Source: Pseudoscleropodium purum (taxonomy: Eukaryota > Streptophyta > Bryopsida > Hypnales > Brachytheciaceae). From it: DNA of 64,000 nucleotides. The stretch's first letter is position 1, and the number at the start of each line of letters is the position of its first letter. Below, piece after piece: positions 24,401 through 37,800 of the stretch. The translations under genes and the position numbers were made by a program. Location of the stretch: the NCBI GenBank assembly GCA_963969395.1, contig OZ017795.1, forward strand, positions 14,570,001-14,634,000, in the 5' to 3' direction. The notes under the pieces were generated by a model that made no database searches, was not told the DNA's origin, and saw only the letters and a program-made list of their open reading frames with translations.

Positions 24401-25382
24401 TACTAGAAACGGAGCCTGTTACAATGCAACAACACCGAAAAGGTTCCGTTCTGCTGCAAGGTTTCATTGAGAATTTTTTGCATGTCATTACGGTTTAGCA
24501 AGAACAAATGAACGAAAAATTGCGCGGATGAGAACGTGACACAGGCTGCATTTAATGTAAGAGATACTATTCCTCTTGACAGGTATTGGCTATACGCTGC
24601 AGTACGATATAAGTGCATTCTAGTTACCAATGACGAGATGCGAGACCACTTATTCCAGCTTCTTGGGAGCGACTTCTTTCCCAAGTGGAAAGAGCGACAT
24701 CAGGTGATTAAATTCTGCTTTTAGTGTATGTTAACCATAATTTCTATGATGTTCCAGTCCAGAGTGATTAGTACAGCAACACATGGTAACAGTTGCATGC
24801 GTGACTTTGGTGATTACCAGGTTCGATTTTCATTGAGCAAGGAGGGTCCAGTTTTCCACATGCCGCCTCCTTATTCTATATTAATCCAGGTACATGGTTT
24901 TTCGTTATAATTGGAAATCACTCAACGAGGACGAGGGTCATTTGTGTCGAATGTTTAGCTGCTATATGTGCAGCGTTTCTGATTTATCCGGACAGATAGT
25001 TTCTACAGACATTTGAGTGGTTGTTTTCTATTAGTTCCTTTGCTTTACAGACTGGTCTAGGTAGCCAGCAGATTCCAGAAGTACTTCTAAACACTCACTG
25101 CTTCTATAAATGTAAGACCAAATCCCTGATGCTTGGTAATTGTCCATGCAGGAATCTGTGAGCGGGTCCTGGCATATTCCAAAGAGTTGTAACGATGATG
25201 TTTCCCCGTCGAGGGAATGGTTGTGTGTAACTCGAACCGGTCACACAAGTCCTGAGATTGTGAAAGTTGAAGAAAAGCTTAATTGTTTGCTGACTGGAGC
25301 TGAAGAGACTGGTACTGATGGCAAGTTAGTTGAGGGGGCGCATAATTTAGGACTGAAGGATTCAAAGCTCATGGCATCATGA
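21460..25382 (+). CDS. PRORP: Protein-only RNase P (PRORP)
   Basis: This single-protein RNase P cleaves 5' leaders from precursor tRNAs. Nine exons: 21460-21754, 22064-22405, 22559-22835, 23176-23716, 23843-23944, 24064-24245, 24583-24703, 24821-24889 and 25152-25382. They total 2160 nt, 719 aa, with all phases consistent. PPR-like helical repeats run from ~145 to 335 (e.g. VYEAMKHQGVPPNEATFTAV). The split zinc site is C443 and C446 (CQEC), H651 (SWHIP) and C668 (EWLC). The NYN metallonuclease domain has D499 (VDGANVG), D578/D579 (NDDW) and D597/D601 (TNDEMRDH), so the catalytic acidic residues are intact. The first exon is the least certain. It is basic and Ser/Thr/Ala-rich like an organelle transit peptide, and an alternative donor at 21688 keeps the same phase. 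A second in-frame ATG (22099, residue 111) precedes an NLS-like KPKKKR (137-142). It is longer than Arabidopsis PRORPs (~530-570 aa) because of the N-terminal extension and a C-terminal tail. Confidence 0.93.
21800..21815 (+). promoter_or_regulatory. Telo-box-like motif in PRORP intron 1
   Basis: TAGGGTTTAGGGTTAG contains the plant telo-box (AAACCCTAA) in inverse orientation. Such motifs are common near the 5' ends of plant translation-related genes. Here it lies about 45 bases inside predicted intron 1. Its role is inferred only. Confidence 0.4.
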
Positions 25383-26149
25383 CCGTTGAAGAGCCGAAGC
25401 CCCAGTCACCGAAGTCTGTAAGGCTTGAAGGTTTCAGTTGTGGAGGACCTTGAGCTTGGATCCTTATTTCACTAAAGAGAATGCGAAGGCGTCTCTGCTG
25501 CTCAATTTCCCTACGATATTACTGGAGCTAAGACACTTACGAATAGCACTTCTGGACCGTTGCCATTCGTACGCAAGTTGACCATCAGATATTTTGTTGA
25601 ACAAACATATCAACTGGAGTTAGGACTAACTTATTCAGATTGAGGTGCCTGTTGAGGGTGGAGTATTTGAGTTTTCCCTTCACGAGTTAGTATTATGCGG
25701 GAAAGCATTGATTACCCAAAACAATTGGGTATGATTCTGTTGAGGACTAGAGCAGTAATTTATTGACCTTGGTGGCTGAATGGAAACAGCCTTGATATTG
25801 AATGTTATCTTGTATCTCATGGTGTTTTTGCGAAGACGTTTCGATGCCACTTCAGTTTTCTGCACTGAAAGTTAGTTGGTTCTTGGTCTCTTTTGGTCAA
25901 TTTACAATTCTTGAAGCTGATGTTTAATTATTCAGCAATGAAACTGGGCTTGCATGCGAAAAAGGTAATCCTACACAAAGAGAATCCAACATAATTTAAA
26001 TTGTAGTCTAACTCCCTACCATTTATTTGTTTGATTTCTCAGGTTTGTATTCTCTCCAGTACCCTCAAATGACAGCCCCATGCTTTGCTTAGGTTTGTTT
26101 TGGAAAAATTGGAAGTTCCTCACCACAATTACCTGAACTGCAAAAGCAG
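25383..26149. other. PRORP 3' UTR and flank
   Basis: The first few hundred bases after the TGA at 25380-25382 retain moderate GC and are probably 3' UTR. I see no further coding exon. The PRORP C-terminal tail (EEKLNCLLTGAEETGTDG onward) already ends in frame. Confidence 0.5.
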
Positions 26150-26850
26150 AGAGGTTTACACATGGAAATCTTCCATAACATTTGCATTCATTAGCACGTA
26201 CTGGTGTGCTAAGTCCCATAGTGTACGAGTCATCATGAATTCCTTCGCAATGCCCTGCAACACCTCCTTGGCATCCCCATACTCTTCATCCTCATCCTAC
26301 TCGCGTCTCTCAGTGTGCTCAAAACTTTACAAATACTCTGTAACAAATCCAATGCTTTTATCTTTCAAGTATCCCTCTACCATGCACGCCTTTGGTCGGG
26401 CAAAATTGCAAACATGGTTCTTGAGCACTTTCATATACCGCTCCACGGGATACATCCACCTAACACTAAGTCCAGTTCCTTAGCTAGATGGTAGGGTAGA
26501 TGCGTCATTATATCAAAGGACGATGGGAATTCAATTTCCAGCAACGCCATGGTCTCATCAACATCAGCTTCGAGCAAGGCAAAAGAGGCGAGGTTGTAGA
26601 CCTTTGTGCACAAGTAGCAAAATACCTTGCACATCTGCATTATTGCCACACAAGGCCTAGGCTTCATCAAACCATGGAGTGCTAGGGACAACACTTGCTG
26701 CATGAACACGTGGTCATCATGGGATTTCAACCCCCCCAAATTTTTCTTTCAAATGCACTTCCCAAGGTCCAATGAATACCCACTAGCCGTCCTCAAGGAC
26801 TTGATATAGGTTGCAAACTTCTCAAACAATGATTTTGCACTCACTTTTAT
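26150..26850 (-). pseudogene. Decayed CACTA (En/Spm, Tnp2-type) transposase C-terminal remnant with DUF4218-like domain
   Basis: Minus-strand reading shows the order typical of plant CACTA transposases: FATYIKSLRTASGY near 26.81-26.77 kb, GLKSHDDHVFMQQVLSLAL near 26.73 kb, FPSSFDIMTHLPYHLAKEL, then after a frame change RWMYPVERYMKVLKNHVCNF and VEGYLKDKSIGFVTEYL. It closes with LAHQYVLMNANV near 26.2 kb. The main open piece is 26739-26431. Several stops and at least one frameshift break it, and no N-terminal transposase part or terminal repeats are seen beside it. It is a dead fragment. Confidence 0.85.
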
Positions 26851-29800
26851 TGCATTTTGCACTTATTTCATTTTCCATTGAGGGTTTTAAAATAGTTGAA
26901 TTGCAAATAGAGTAGAAGATGTTGCACTTTTCATATCATAGCCATGTTTAATATTTCTAGTGCAAATTCTTCTTTGCACGTTTAGAAATTTTTTTATTAT
27001 CATCTTAAAATTCTAAGAAGCAATTCTTCTCCTATAAATTAAAATTCTATCCAATTTCATTATTTCATTAATAAAAAATTATTAGTAAAATTTAGGTAAA
27101 GTAATAGTATTGTAAAAGTAGATATTTCCCTTTTGCGATTATGTTTATTACATGTAAATCCAAAATTCAAAGGCACCACATTTTGGTATTGACAAAACTT
27201 TAAAGTAAAAAAAATCCTAAAGTATTCACTATTTTAATTAGTTATTTTTAAGAGTGATGTCTTCCCGAAGTGTAGCTTTAACATTGAACATTTGATTTTG
27301 ATGATAAATGATTATGATTTTTCAATTCAACATTTTGGGCAAGGTTGTCCACTTCAAATCTTCATTGTTTACTATTAAAGGCTCTTTTAAATTAGCATGA
27401 TGTGAAATACATCTTGTAGGAAAAATCAAATTAGATCTTTGATTTTATAAGATATATAATACATTTAAAGAAATTAAGAGAATTCTTAGAGCATATAGTT
27501 TTTGTTGATGCAATTGGAAGTTTAAAGATTAGGTATGAATACTGTGTGTCCTTGTTTGTTTTGTGTTCTAAGAGCTGGTATTTTTTGGAAGCATTGTAAG
27601 TATTCTTTGCAAACTCGTTGAACTTTGTCACTTATAGATGCAAATAGGGCTAGGGCTAGGAAGTGCATGTGTAAATTAAAGAGAATCTTGCCAATTTCTT
27701 TTTGTTCCAAAAAGAAACTCAAGTTTCTAGAGAATTCAAGTAGTCATGAATCAGATGAAGAGGAGCTTGAGGTCATTTTAGAAGAGTTATAAATTAAATG
27801 CGCAGTTGGAGGCTATTGGATTCCAAAGTATTGATCAATCTTTATTTTTCTACAGTTTTGAAGGTTTTTGAAGGGCTTAGCTTTTGGCAATAAAAGTTTT
27901 TAATGTACATTTGTTTGGGGTTTAGGTATGAAGATGCTTCAAGTGAGGTACTGAATTGGTCTTCCTTCATGGAAATATTATTATCATTAAATTTTAGTTC
28001 ATTGATTTTCTCCTACTAAGGTTTTCTTATTATGTTGTAGGTGTGGAGTAATGTGCTAGTTACAGATGCTTGCCGATTTGGAATTTTAGTCTTCTTCATT
28101 GGAGGTGTTGCAAAGATCTTAGCACTTCAATTTCTTCATTATCGGATTCTGTTAAAATAGCCATCCATCCTTTGTAATGTAAATGCCAATTACCATAAAT
28201 GCAATAATGAAGATGCTCTTTCCATCTTTTAATAAGGAAGTGTTGGTTGTAAAATGCAAATTTTTTAGTATGTTATTTTGAAATTTTGAAACAAATAAAA
28301 CAGAATTTCATTGCAAGAGTACAATACATAACTTATATGCTAGTTGAAAATGTCATTGTATTGATCATCCTTGATAATAAATGCAATTGAGGTTGAACTA
28401 AAGTATGGTATACTATAAATTATTTTATAGATATATTTAATGCCTACCTTTGCTTGAAGTAAAGGATGTCGTTTGTTTCAAAGCTTGCTACAATATTCAT
28501 AAATTCTAATATGAGCTTTTACCATAGCACTAATCTTTAAGCTTGAAACAATTCAGGAGGGGATTGGAAATATTTAAGTTCTTCAATTCTTTTGTGAATC
28601 TTACTCATTGTTTGTTGTTTGTTGTTGATAATGTGCCTTCTTTAAGTTCTTGCTGTCACCCTATTACACTGAGAAGAGATTGAAGAGAAGAGTGCATACA
28701 AATTGTGGTGAGACAAGAACGTGAAGGAGGTGTTGGCTACGCTACCACTAACACTCGCGATAAGGGCTAAAATGTATGTCTACGAACATGTCAATCATTG
28801 TCTTGTTCAAAGTGATTATACAAGTACTACATGGCTATTATAGCACTATTTGTACATGATGGAGGTGAATAATCTCTGCCACTCAAGAAGTGTCCATGCA
28901 ATTCTTGTGTAGTAGTTTGTTGAAGGTGGAACCGCATGGAGTTGGCGTACAATAGAGCGTTCAGCTAAATTTCATTTTTACTCACTTCGTCATCTAATAT
29001 AATGGCAACGCAATAGGGTTTTTATATGCAGTCTTCTTTATCCTAGCGCAGTCTACGACGGAAGTGTTTTCCAAGTCATAACAATGTCATCGGAAAGACA
29101 TATATGTGATTGCTTATTGAGTAGCCACTTTGTTCAAGTCATTTCAAAGTTGTGTACAAGTTGAATTCCAATGATTACAGTTTCTTAGTGTAAGAAAACA
29201 TTAGAGCAAAATTGAGGTCTCTAGATGGCCGGTACTTTTGTCTTGAAAATGAGTTGTTTGCTATTTAGAAAAGGCAAAATTATGCTTATTTGGTCAATTT
29301 TGCACGTTTCTATCAAACTTGCACACCAATAACGTGCTAGTGGTACAAGGTGATTTGGCATTGCAACACTCAAGCACGACCTATATGTCAATGGTCCTGT
29401 ACCAATAATGTGTACAAATATTGGCCATGTTGGCAACTTAGCACTTAGAGCAATGAAGATAGCACATGGATTAGTATATTTTGGTCACTATTTTATTATT
29501 GTCTGCTAGTACCATTTGGCTTGGGGTTCTCATGTACAATGGCCTTAGAGGTTGAAAATTAGGCTCCACTGTTTGCAATGACTGTACTCACCGTGTACAA
29601 TTTTGAGAGCGGTGTAGTACTCTATCCAAAGGCGGCAATCAAGAGAGCAACTTAGTATTTCATCCCTCCAAAAAAGCCTATTGGGAACAAGTACTAAAAG
29701 AATGGGGTGTTGCCATAGTTTAAATTGGACACACCATGTACAAGCTACTTGTTGTTTGTTTCCAACAGTGTAGTACCATTCTCTTGAAGTTGTTTATTTC
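26851..29800. other. AT-rich intergenic DNA
   Basis: I see no intact gene here. The segment is AT-rich with short open frames only, and I found no convincing terminal repeats. Confidence 0.5.
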
Positions 29801-29877
29801 ATTCGTGATGCTTGTGGCTAGAACTTCTTTTAACATGTTGCGTTTGTCCATGATGCAAGGAACAATGTGATTCTCAA

Positions 29878-30720
29878 TTGTTGGAATTGTGGGAATTTGA
29901 CGAGTTGGAAATAAGGAAGGAAAACCCTAGTTTGAAAGAGAACGGGGTGCCTATCGTTGAGTCTTCTTTATTTGTGATAAAGAAGAGGGAAGGCAGTACC
30001 GCTACTGATGGTCAACCACCCTTCAAGTCCTCAAAGCACGACATTCACATTGAAGGGTCTTTGCCCTTCACAAGTATGGCACCCTTTTCTGCATATTTAA
30101 GAACTGCCATTGTTCCTATAAAGTCCTTTCAATTCCTTGTTGGCTGCTTTTGTGGAAGTATGTATACAAAAGCTATAGTTGCAGTCATTACAATCTTAAC
30201 CATTCATAATATGTTCCTCACGTTTAGATTGTATTTTGCTATTATGTGCTATAGTATAATTGTAAGAGTGAAGAGCACGTGTTATCCTTGTGTTTGATGC
30301 TAGACATTTGTTATGTTTCCAACAACAAACAACCATTGGCACATAAGTAGAAGGTAGAGCAAAAGAAGGTGATTGAAGATGAAAAGAAAGACCCTAAACC
30401 CACAAAACCGCTAGTGCTACAAGCTCCACCTATTCATATACCATTGGGAGACATGAAGAAAGAAGTGAAAATGAAACAATAGTCTTATGTGAATATCATG
30501 TCTTCACCACCAGCTGCAACACACTCTTCTAAGAAAGAAGAAAGTAACGAAAGTGATGTGTGTGAATTTCAACAGATGTTGTCAATAAAAAGCAAATTTT
30601 GAAGGCGACCCAAGTACTAACAATTCCGCAACCAAGCATTCAAAATCAGATACTTCAACCTCAGTCAATTTGGATGCGGTGGTTGATGCTATTTGATTTC
30701 CGTTGATGAGTGAAGGACTT
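29878..30720 (+). pseudogene. Decayed coding-like stretch of unknown origin
   Basis: One frame is open for 139 codons from 29878 and shows charged, coding-like sequence at its start (LWEFDELEIRKENPS). After stops, a further coding-like piece follows near 30355-30590: KKVIEDEKKDPKPTKPL, then PPIHIPLGDMKKEVK, then SSKKEESNESDVCEF. The pattern suggests an old transposable-element or gene body. No domain is recognised, and chance cannot be excluded. Confidence 0.3.
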
Positions 30721-31111
30721 TGTGTATAGTTCAATTTTGACACCGTTGAAAACTTAGCCTTTAGTCTCTAGCTTATTAGTAGCATTTTGTTGTTGTAAAC
30801 ATTTTGAATAATGAAAATATATGCTTTATGTACAATCTTGTTCCATGTTTTTCACTATTGTCATATTTCACTATGTTGTGCTTCAGAATGTTATTTGCAA
30901 CATGGAGTAAGTAAAAATTAGGCATTGTATTATACGGTAAAAAAACAATGTTCAAATTGACTACATGCAGCTATAGAGTAGTCCCTATCATGGTTGTTGG
31001 AAATATATTGACCTATATGCTAATAACGCTATATCCTCTTAAATTATCCTCTTATATCCTCTTCAATCCTCTTAATGCTATATCCTCTTAAATACTGAGT
31101 TGTTTCCATTG

Positions 31112-34100
31112 CACTACAAAAAAATGGCCAAAAATGTGACTACAAAAAATGACTTTTTGACAACTGCCAAAAGTCACATTTTCAATTTTTGACTATCGAA
31201 TGACTGATTCCAGTATAGTTGTGTGAAAGTCATTTTTGTTGAGCTAAAATCTACGTGTATAGAACATATAGTATCACCATCTTTTTCTTTCTAAGTAACA
31301 AAGAAGGTTAAAGATGGATGAAGAAGTCTTAGATTCGGTGAGTGGCTTCACCGAGCCTATGTGGTAGTCATTCCGCAATCATTTCGAAGTTATACAGGAC
31401 CCATGAAAAATCTAACATGGACAACCACGTGTCCTTCCCTAATCGCCTCGTTCAAATCCGTTACAAATCTGATGTGGATTGCCAAGTCCGCTATATGGTT
31501 GTCTGTTTGTGTAAGTTGTAACGTAGTTGTGTCGTAGTTCAATCTTAGTCACGAATAGTCATTTTGAAGTCGTCTTCTTGTAACAACGGAGTGCGCAGAT
31601 TACAATTGTGGAAGGCATTGGTTCTGGACTAGTGTTTTGTAGTCCTCTAGCATTATGGTTTTGGTTTAATATTGGGCTTCTTTGCAGATTGGTGTAGGCC
31701 GCGTTGTCATTTTGTAGTTGGCCTACTGCTCTATAGTGACTATAGGTGCTACAATTTTAGGTACATACATGCATGAAAAAATCACAAAAGAGTTAGTCAA
31801 GCAACGTCTGTACTTATAACGACCACAATCACTAAACACTACAATTGAACTTTGACATTGCATTTTGAATATGCACAAGGGAGGTCTAACATAGCTCAGT
31901 CATGACAAAAAAACATTTTTCAAAATAGCAATATTACTAAAAAGACAATTTTGCATTTCCAAATACAAAAGAAATTTAGAAGGTCTTTGCAGTTACAACC
32001 ACATCCCCTTCATTTTTGCCAACTATATACACTACATTGGTCCCTCTCGTAAGCTCATTTGCTGAAATCAGAAATGCCATTTCAACCACTAAACTTTACA
32101 TAATGCCAATAGCCATCCTCTTTCACTTGTAGTTCCTTTGCAAGCCCTTCGGAACCAAGACATGACTGATACATGACTTCCCTATGACTTTTGTTTACAC
32201 ATGACTCAAAATGCACTTGTGTGATACTGAAAGCCAACTCCTACATCACTCCTACTACACAGACAGCTCTAGTTCTCCAAAACAGCCAAAGAAAACAATA
32301 CAGAAACATCTACTATGCACCATCATTGTTTAAAACAATACCTTCTTTGTCCAAGAGTCCTGTTGTAGTGATACCAAAAAAAATTAGCCCATTTGCGTGA
32401 ACAATGAAGTTATACAAACCCTAAAAGAATCAAACTTAGAAGAGTTCTAATACCCAAGAGAAATCAGACCATTTGCTTGAATAATGAAGTTACACAAACC
32501 CTAAGACAACCAAACTTAGAATAGTTGTGATACCTAAAGGAAATCAACCCATTTGGTTGAACAATGAAGTTATACAAACCCTAAGACAACCAAATTTAGA
32601 AGAGTTGTGATACCTAAGAGAAATCAAACCATTTGCTTGAATAATGAAGTTACAGAAACCCTAAGATAACCAAACTTAGAAGAGTTGTGATATCCAAAAA
32701 AAATCAGCCCATTTGCTTGAACAATAAACTTACACAAATCCTAACCTAGAGAACCAAGTTTAGAAAGAATTGTAATACCTAAGATGGATCAACTCACCTC
32801 TTTGCAAAGATGGAGCAACGGTGAGATGCAATAAGCACAAAAACATAGTGGCGGCTGAGAAGAAAGATAGGGTTTTGTTCATGGCAAAGAGAGCGATGAA
32901 ATCTGAGCCGTTCGTCATATAAGGATCAGATGGAACCACAAGATGCCACATGGCAATCCTAACTTAGTATTAGTATGACTACTCTATGACTAATCTACAA
33001 CTATTCTATGACTAATCTACGACTACATTCACTCCAACTAAGATTAATAAATTTCCATGTCAGAACTCAGAAGTTCAACTACTTCTTGAATAAGAAGTTG
33101 TAAATGTATGTAGTATTAGCTCAATTTCTATAAACTCTTCATCTTGCAATCATTTTCACAACTAAACAATGACTGCAATATTGTACATGTCATAGAGCTA
33201 GTCCAGTTATAGAGTGGAACTCTACTATAGTATTTTGCAATCATTTAGGATAGTAAGTCATAGTTCTATTGGTTGTGTCGGACACCTTTTTCTTGTTTTA
33301 TAAAACATACATGATGACTCTTGCATTATGGGACTTGGCGTAGTAGTATGTTTTGTCCAATGCCTTTTGTTTGGAGCAATATTATTTATAAGTCATATGT
33401 CACACTTCTTTGACTCCCATGCTTGAAATGTAGATTGAGAAGTATCTTTATATTTGGGTGTCGACTATTGTATTACAATAAAGGAAGAAGTTGAAAATAT
33501 AGATGGGTAGGCGTAGCACAATTAAGGTCATTGTGCCAATAGTAGTCAAGCAACAGTTATACCGTAGTCATTTCATAGTTGGTGCAGTGTAGTAGAACTA
33601 ATAGTCAACTACAGAATGATTGCTTCAAGTTGCAACACAGTCCTTCTGAGCTGCAAGTGATGAAGGATGCAAGCTAAGGGTAATTCTATAATGTTTTGTG
33701 TGAATTCATCTATATTCATAATTCCTTTAGGCAACACTTCTTATTGAGGAAGTCCTGGTAGGAATTGGAAGGTCAAAAGCTTGCAGAATGCCAATATTCT
33801 AACATTTGAAGATTAGTTACCAGGCATAATGCAAAATTCACTTTTGGATGCGATAAAGCCAAAAGAACTAGATTGCCTAATATTGACAATAAAACCTTCT
33901 CAAAAGTCAATGCGCTACATAAGGATTAAGTCCTTTGGGAGTCATTTCAGAGTAGATGATAGAAAAATTGACCGTTTGCAAACATACAATAGTGGGTAGC
34001 TTCAATTTTTGAAGTGCCAAGCGTGGATGTACATGACGTGTTATTGAACTATGTGGGAGTCCTAAAAGACTATACGTGGTTGCAAAAAGTAGTACCTCAT

Positions 34101-34831
34101 AGACCTCTCAATATGTGGGAGTGCTATCTTTTCAAAGACTTGAATTGAAAACTAAGACTCCATTTTACAATGATTGTGCCACATCAATTGTCTAAGTGAA
34201 CCTCCCCTTTAACTTCTATTTGCTCTCTAAAAAAATTAAAATGTACTTGTCTCTACGGACATCTGGGTCATGAATTTGTCATCCTCAAATGAAAAGGGCT
34301 ATTCACAAGGACAAGTAATTGCTAGTTCACTTATAAGTTGCGTCCTAGTCCTAGAGAAGCCATGTTGAAGTCACCTTCCAATAAAGTGAACAGCCGCAGT
34401 GCAGGTCATCGAGACTCATAAATGATTGCCTTCTATGTCTTCTAAGGCCACCGAAGTCCATCACTCAAAGTAGCCCTAAACCGTGGAGCTTAAAACCATT
34501 GAGAAATCCACTCAAAAAGTCCAAAGTCCCTCACAATCAATTGTAGTGACCAATGAGTCATTCCCAAGTAACCTTAAAGTGATGCTAAGTCACATAATAC
34601 CACTACAGTTTTCCAAGTCTAAACCGAACGGACCTTGGACATACAAACGTAACCACTATCTGTTTTTCATCCATTGTTCATTCTGCAATCACGGATGTGA
34701 CCTATGATGCGACTACACCAATGTAAAAGAAATTTGCCCTATGCAATTACAAAGGGAGAGTCATTTGGTAGTTGGCCTTAGAAGGGTGTTGGTTACTTTG
34801 AAGTTACAAAAGTAGCCATTTTCTTGTAGTG
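31112..34831. mobile_element. Non-autonomous CACTA-like element, 3.7 kb
   Basis: The left end reads CACTACAAAAAAATGGCCA and the right end, inverted, CACTACAAGAAAATGGCTA: 17 of 19 positions match. Subterminal DNA is rich in short AAAATGACT / AGTCATTTT words in both orientations, as in CACTA elements. The flanking trinucleotides are ttg and tcg, so a 3-bp target duplication is present only in degraded form or is coincidental. No transposase reading frame is visible inside. An 80-bp tandem array occupies 32.36-32.79 kb. Confidence 0.65.
32360..32785. repeat. Tandem array, 80-bp unit, about five copies
   Basis: The landmark (A)CAATGAAGTTA.ACAAACC recurs at 32401, 32481, 32561, 32641 and (as ACAATAAACTTACACAAATC) 32721, exactly 80 bp apart. 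Each unit also carries GTTGTGATACC..., AAATCA..CCATTTG.TTGA and CAAACTTAGAAGAGTT. Divergence is about 10%. The array lies inside the 31.1-34.8 kb CACTA-like element. Confidence 0.9.
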
Positions 34832-37800
34832 TCGTGATCAAAAAGCACATTTGCACTATCTCTCTCAAGTTGTCCTAACTAGATGCTTAGTGCCACTATT
34901 TCAAAAGTCCAAGGAGGTAGGACTTGGGCTACCATGTTGGACCTTTTATACCTTGAATTTACATTAATATCAAGAAATTTAACCTAAGTCATCTTAAAGT
35001 AGAAGTCATCTAGAGCCACATCACTTAAGGTGATTGAAAATTAACTACTCTCTAAATGTGTGACAACAACCATATTTGACCTACTTCAAAATGTGCCATT
35101 GTTACATCCTGAAACACACAAGGAAGAACCACCATATCCTCTTCTTGCATTTAGCCAATTTGTTGCCAACTCACCCCATTTTGCGCTAGACACTCTCTTT
35201 CATACTTGAAATTTGAATACAATATTGATTGCCCTACATGGTACTTGTGTTACACAACACATATTAGAGTAACTCTGTTTCTAACATATGGAACAATTTT
35301 TAAGTGGTTATAGTGCAACAACCCAACAAAATGGTAGTAGAAATAGAAATATACTCACCTAAACATTACAATCAGGGTTGTCTGCCTAGACAAATAAACA
35401 ACGCGATAGACATATATCACATGAAGTCTACTAAATCCTTTACGATGTCTAACAGAGTAAATTTTAATTTTACAAAAATTGAAATTATCCTTTGTTTACG
35501 ATTTTGATATACTAAAGTCCCACTTTATTGAAATGACTCAAATTCATAAACACATGTTACATTCTAAATTTAGATACAAAATTATGGTAGGATTTTACAT
35601 TGTTTCAGCTGTTGAAAATGGCTTTATAGGATGGGATTTTCATTCATACTCAACATTTGTCTAATATAACACGTGGCATTGTCGTAGGAAGAAGATTATG
35701 CTTTATGAATACATAGGGTATCTAGCTAGGAATAGGAATAGTTTACTAAGAAGGTTAGTTGAATCTTCAAGTCTTCTAGTCTTTAGATCTTCTAGTCTTG
35801 AAGTTTTCAAATCTTCATTCTTAAATCTTAAATCTTCAAACTACTTTTTGTTGGCGTATCTTGTAGTAGCTCTAAACAAGTATAAAGATTAAGGTAGATG
35901 ATAAGATCCCATGGCTTCGGACAAGAAAAATGGGGCGACTAGATCATGAATTAAACCATCTGAAAGATTGGCTCTTAAACCTCAAACCTACAATTACTAG
36001 TAATCATACCTCATCAATGAAGACAACATAGAAATATGACCATAAGGGTGATCAATCTCATTTTATCACTACAAACATAAAATAAGACTATAATTATATA
36101 TCCACAAAACTCACAACAATGTTTACAAAGCAAAAATAAAAACAACAAGCCTCCAAAATTGGCTAGGAATAACAATAGAAAGATAACAAGCCTCCAAATT
36201 GAGCTAAGAACAAGCTACAATACACCAATCTTCAATCTTCTTGTCTTCAAGTCTTGGTGTCTTCAAAACTTCAAATGAAACACAAAAACTAATTTCATGC
36301 TAACTCCATTTTAACTTCATTATTTTCAAAATAAGAAGGCAACAAACTTTTCTTTATTTCACTGTCTATAACTTTTGCAATTTTTTCTTCAAACTATGGA
36401 AATGATAAATTTTTTAAAAGCTAAAAATTTCTTTTATCTTTACTAAAAATCTAACTTGCACTTCATCTTTCAAGCAAAATTTATAACTTCTCAAAGTTAT
36501 GAGTCCTAAACAATAAAGGCAACATAGTCTTTTTTACACAAGAACCCACAACTTACTCTACATAGCTTCAAATGCTTTAAAAGATGAATTTTTGAAAAGA
36601 TAAAAAAAAATATATCTCTAATGCCTTAAACTTTCAGGGAGAATTAAAAAAAAAACTTTGGTGGTTGCTCGAATCTCTGCTCCTCTTTGTTAGGTGGCAA
36701 CAGACCCTCCTCCATTCAAATGCTTATATCTTTTTGCTCTCAACTTCAAGTCGCTCAAAAAAGTTTTATTTTTAAATAAAAATGAGAAAAAGTACAAAAC
36801 CTCAAATTATCATTTTAGAACCTCTTATACATACAAATATATGACCGTTCAAACTTTTGGTCTCTTAAACCCTACACTTTCAAACTCCCAAAACAACAAC
36901 AACCACTTGTTTCCCCAAAATCCAACTAAAGGGGAAGAAGAAGATGCCTACCAAGCTTCTAGATTTCAAAGGTAGGTAGAATCAACCCATGTACACATCA
37001 CATGAACTTCTAAATACCCATTGGCTTAAGGAAAACACCCAAAAGTAAGTTCCTATTCACCTTTCAAAGTCAGTGAACTACAGAGGTCAAAAATTAATAA
37101 TCAAACATCTTCTAAGTCCCTAATTTTCAAGTCTTAATATCCAAATAAAATATAAAAAACTTCAACTATCAATAAAATTTCAACTAAAATCAATTGGAGG
37201 TAAAAACTGAAATCAAAGAAAAACCCTATTTCATCTGTAAGTACTTGAGAATGCACCTAACGGTGTTTACAACATAATTTGCACATTTAACTTTCGTTAA
37301 AGGATTAAGCAGACCTTCTAACCAATGTTGATGGTTCTAGCTTTTCTTAATTGGCCTAACCATATAATAATATTGATCATCATTTAGGTCCTCAAAAATT
37401 TCTTCAAATGTCACTTCTTGAGTGTTCAATTCAACACATTCAATTTGAAGTAGAATCACCAAAGTATGAGCATTTCTTTGGAGATTATCATACCAATGTT
37501 GCTTCACACAAGATTTTTTTAGCGGATGAGAAGGTCTAGCCTCATCTTTTGAATGGATTGGCAATGGTATAGAAACCTTTGATTGAGATGGTTGAACTGG
37601 CAATTGTAACAAAAAAAGCTCTAGTTGAGCCTCTGGTTGAGACTTTGGATCTTGAGACTCCATTAAAACCCTCCAATTTGACATTCTATAGTTGAACTTC
37701 AAATCCAAACATAGATTCTATAAAAATAGAAAAAATACTTCAAATTGTTAAAATTTGTTCAAGGCTTTTGCCTTTTTAATAACTTCATTGGCAATAAGTG

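Noticed and set aside
26085..26483. 132-codon plus-strand open frame
   Set aside because: It lies opposite the CACTA transposase remnant, whose minus-strand text has clear family motifs. The plus frame is a shadow.
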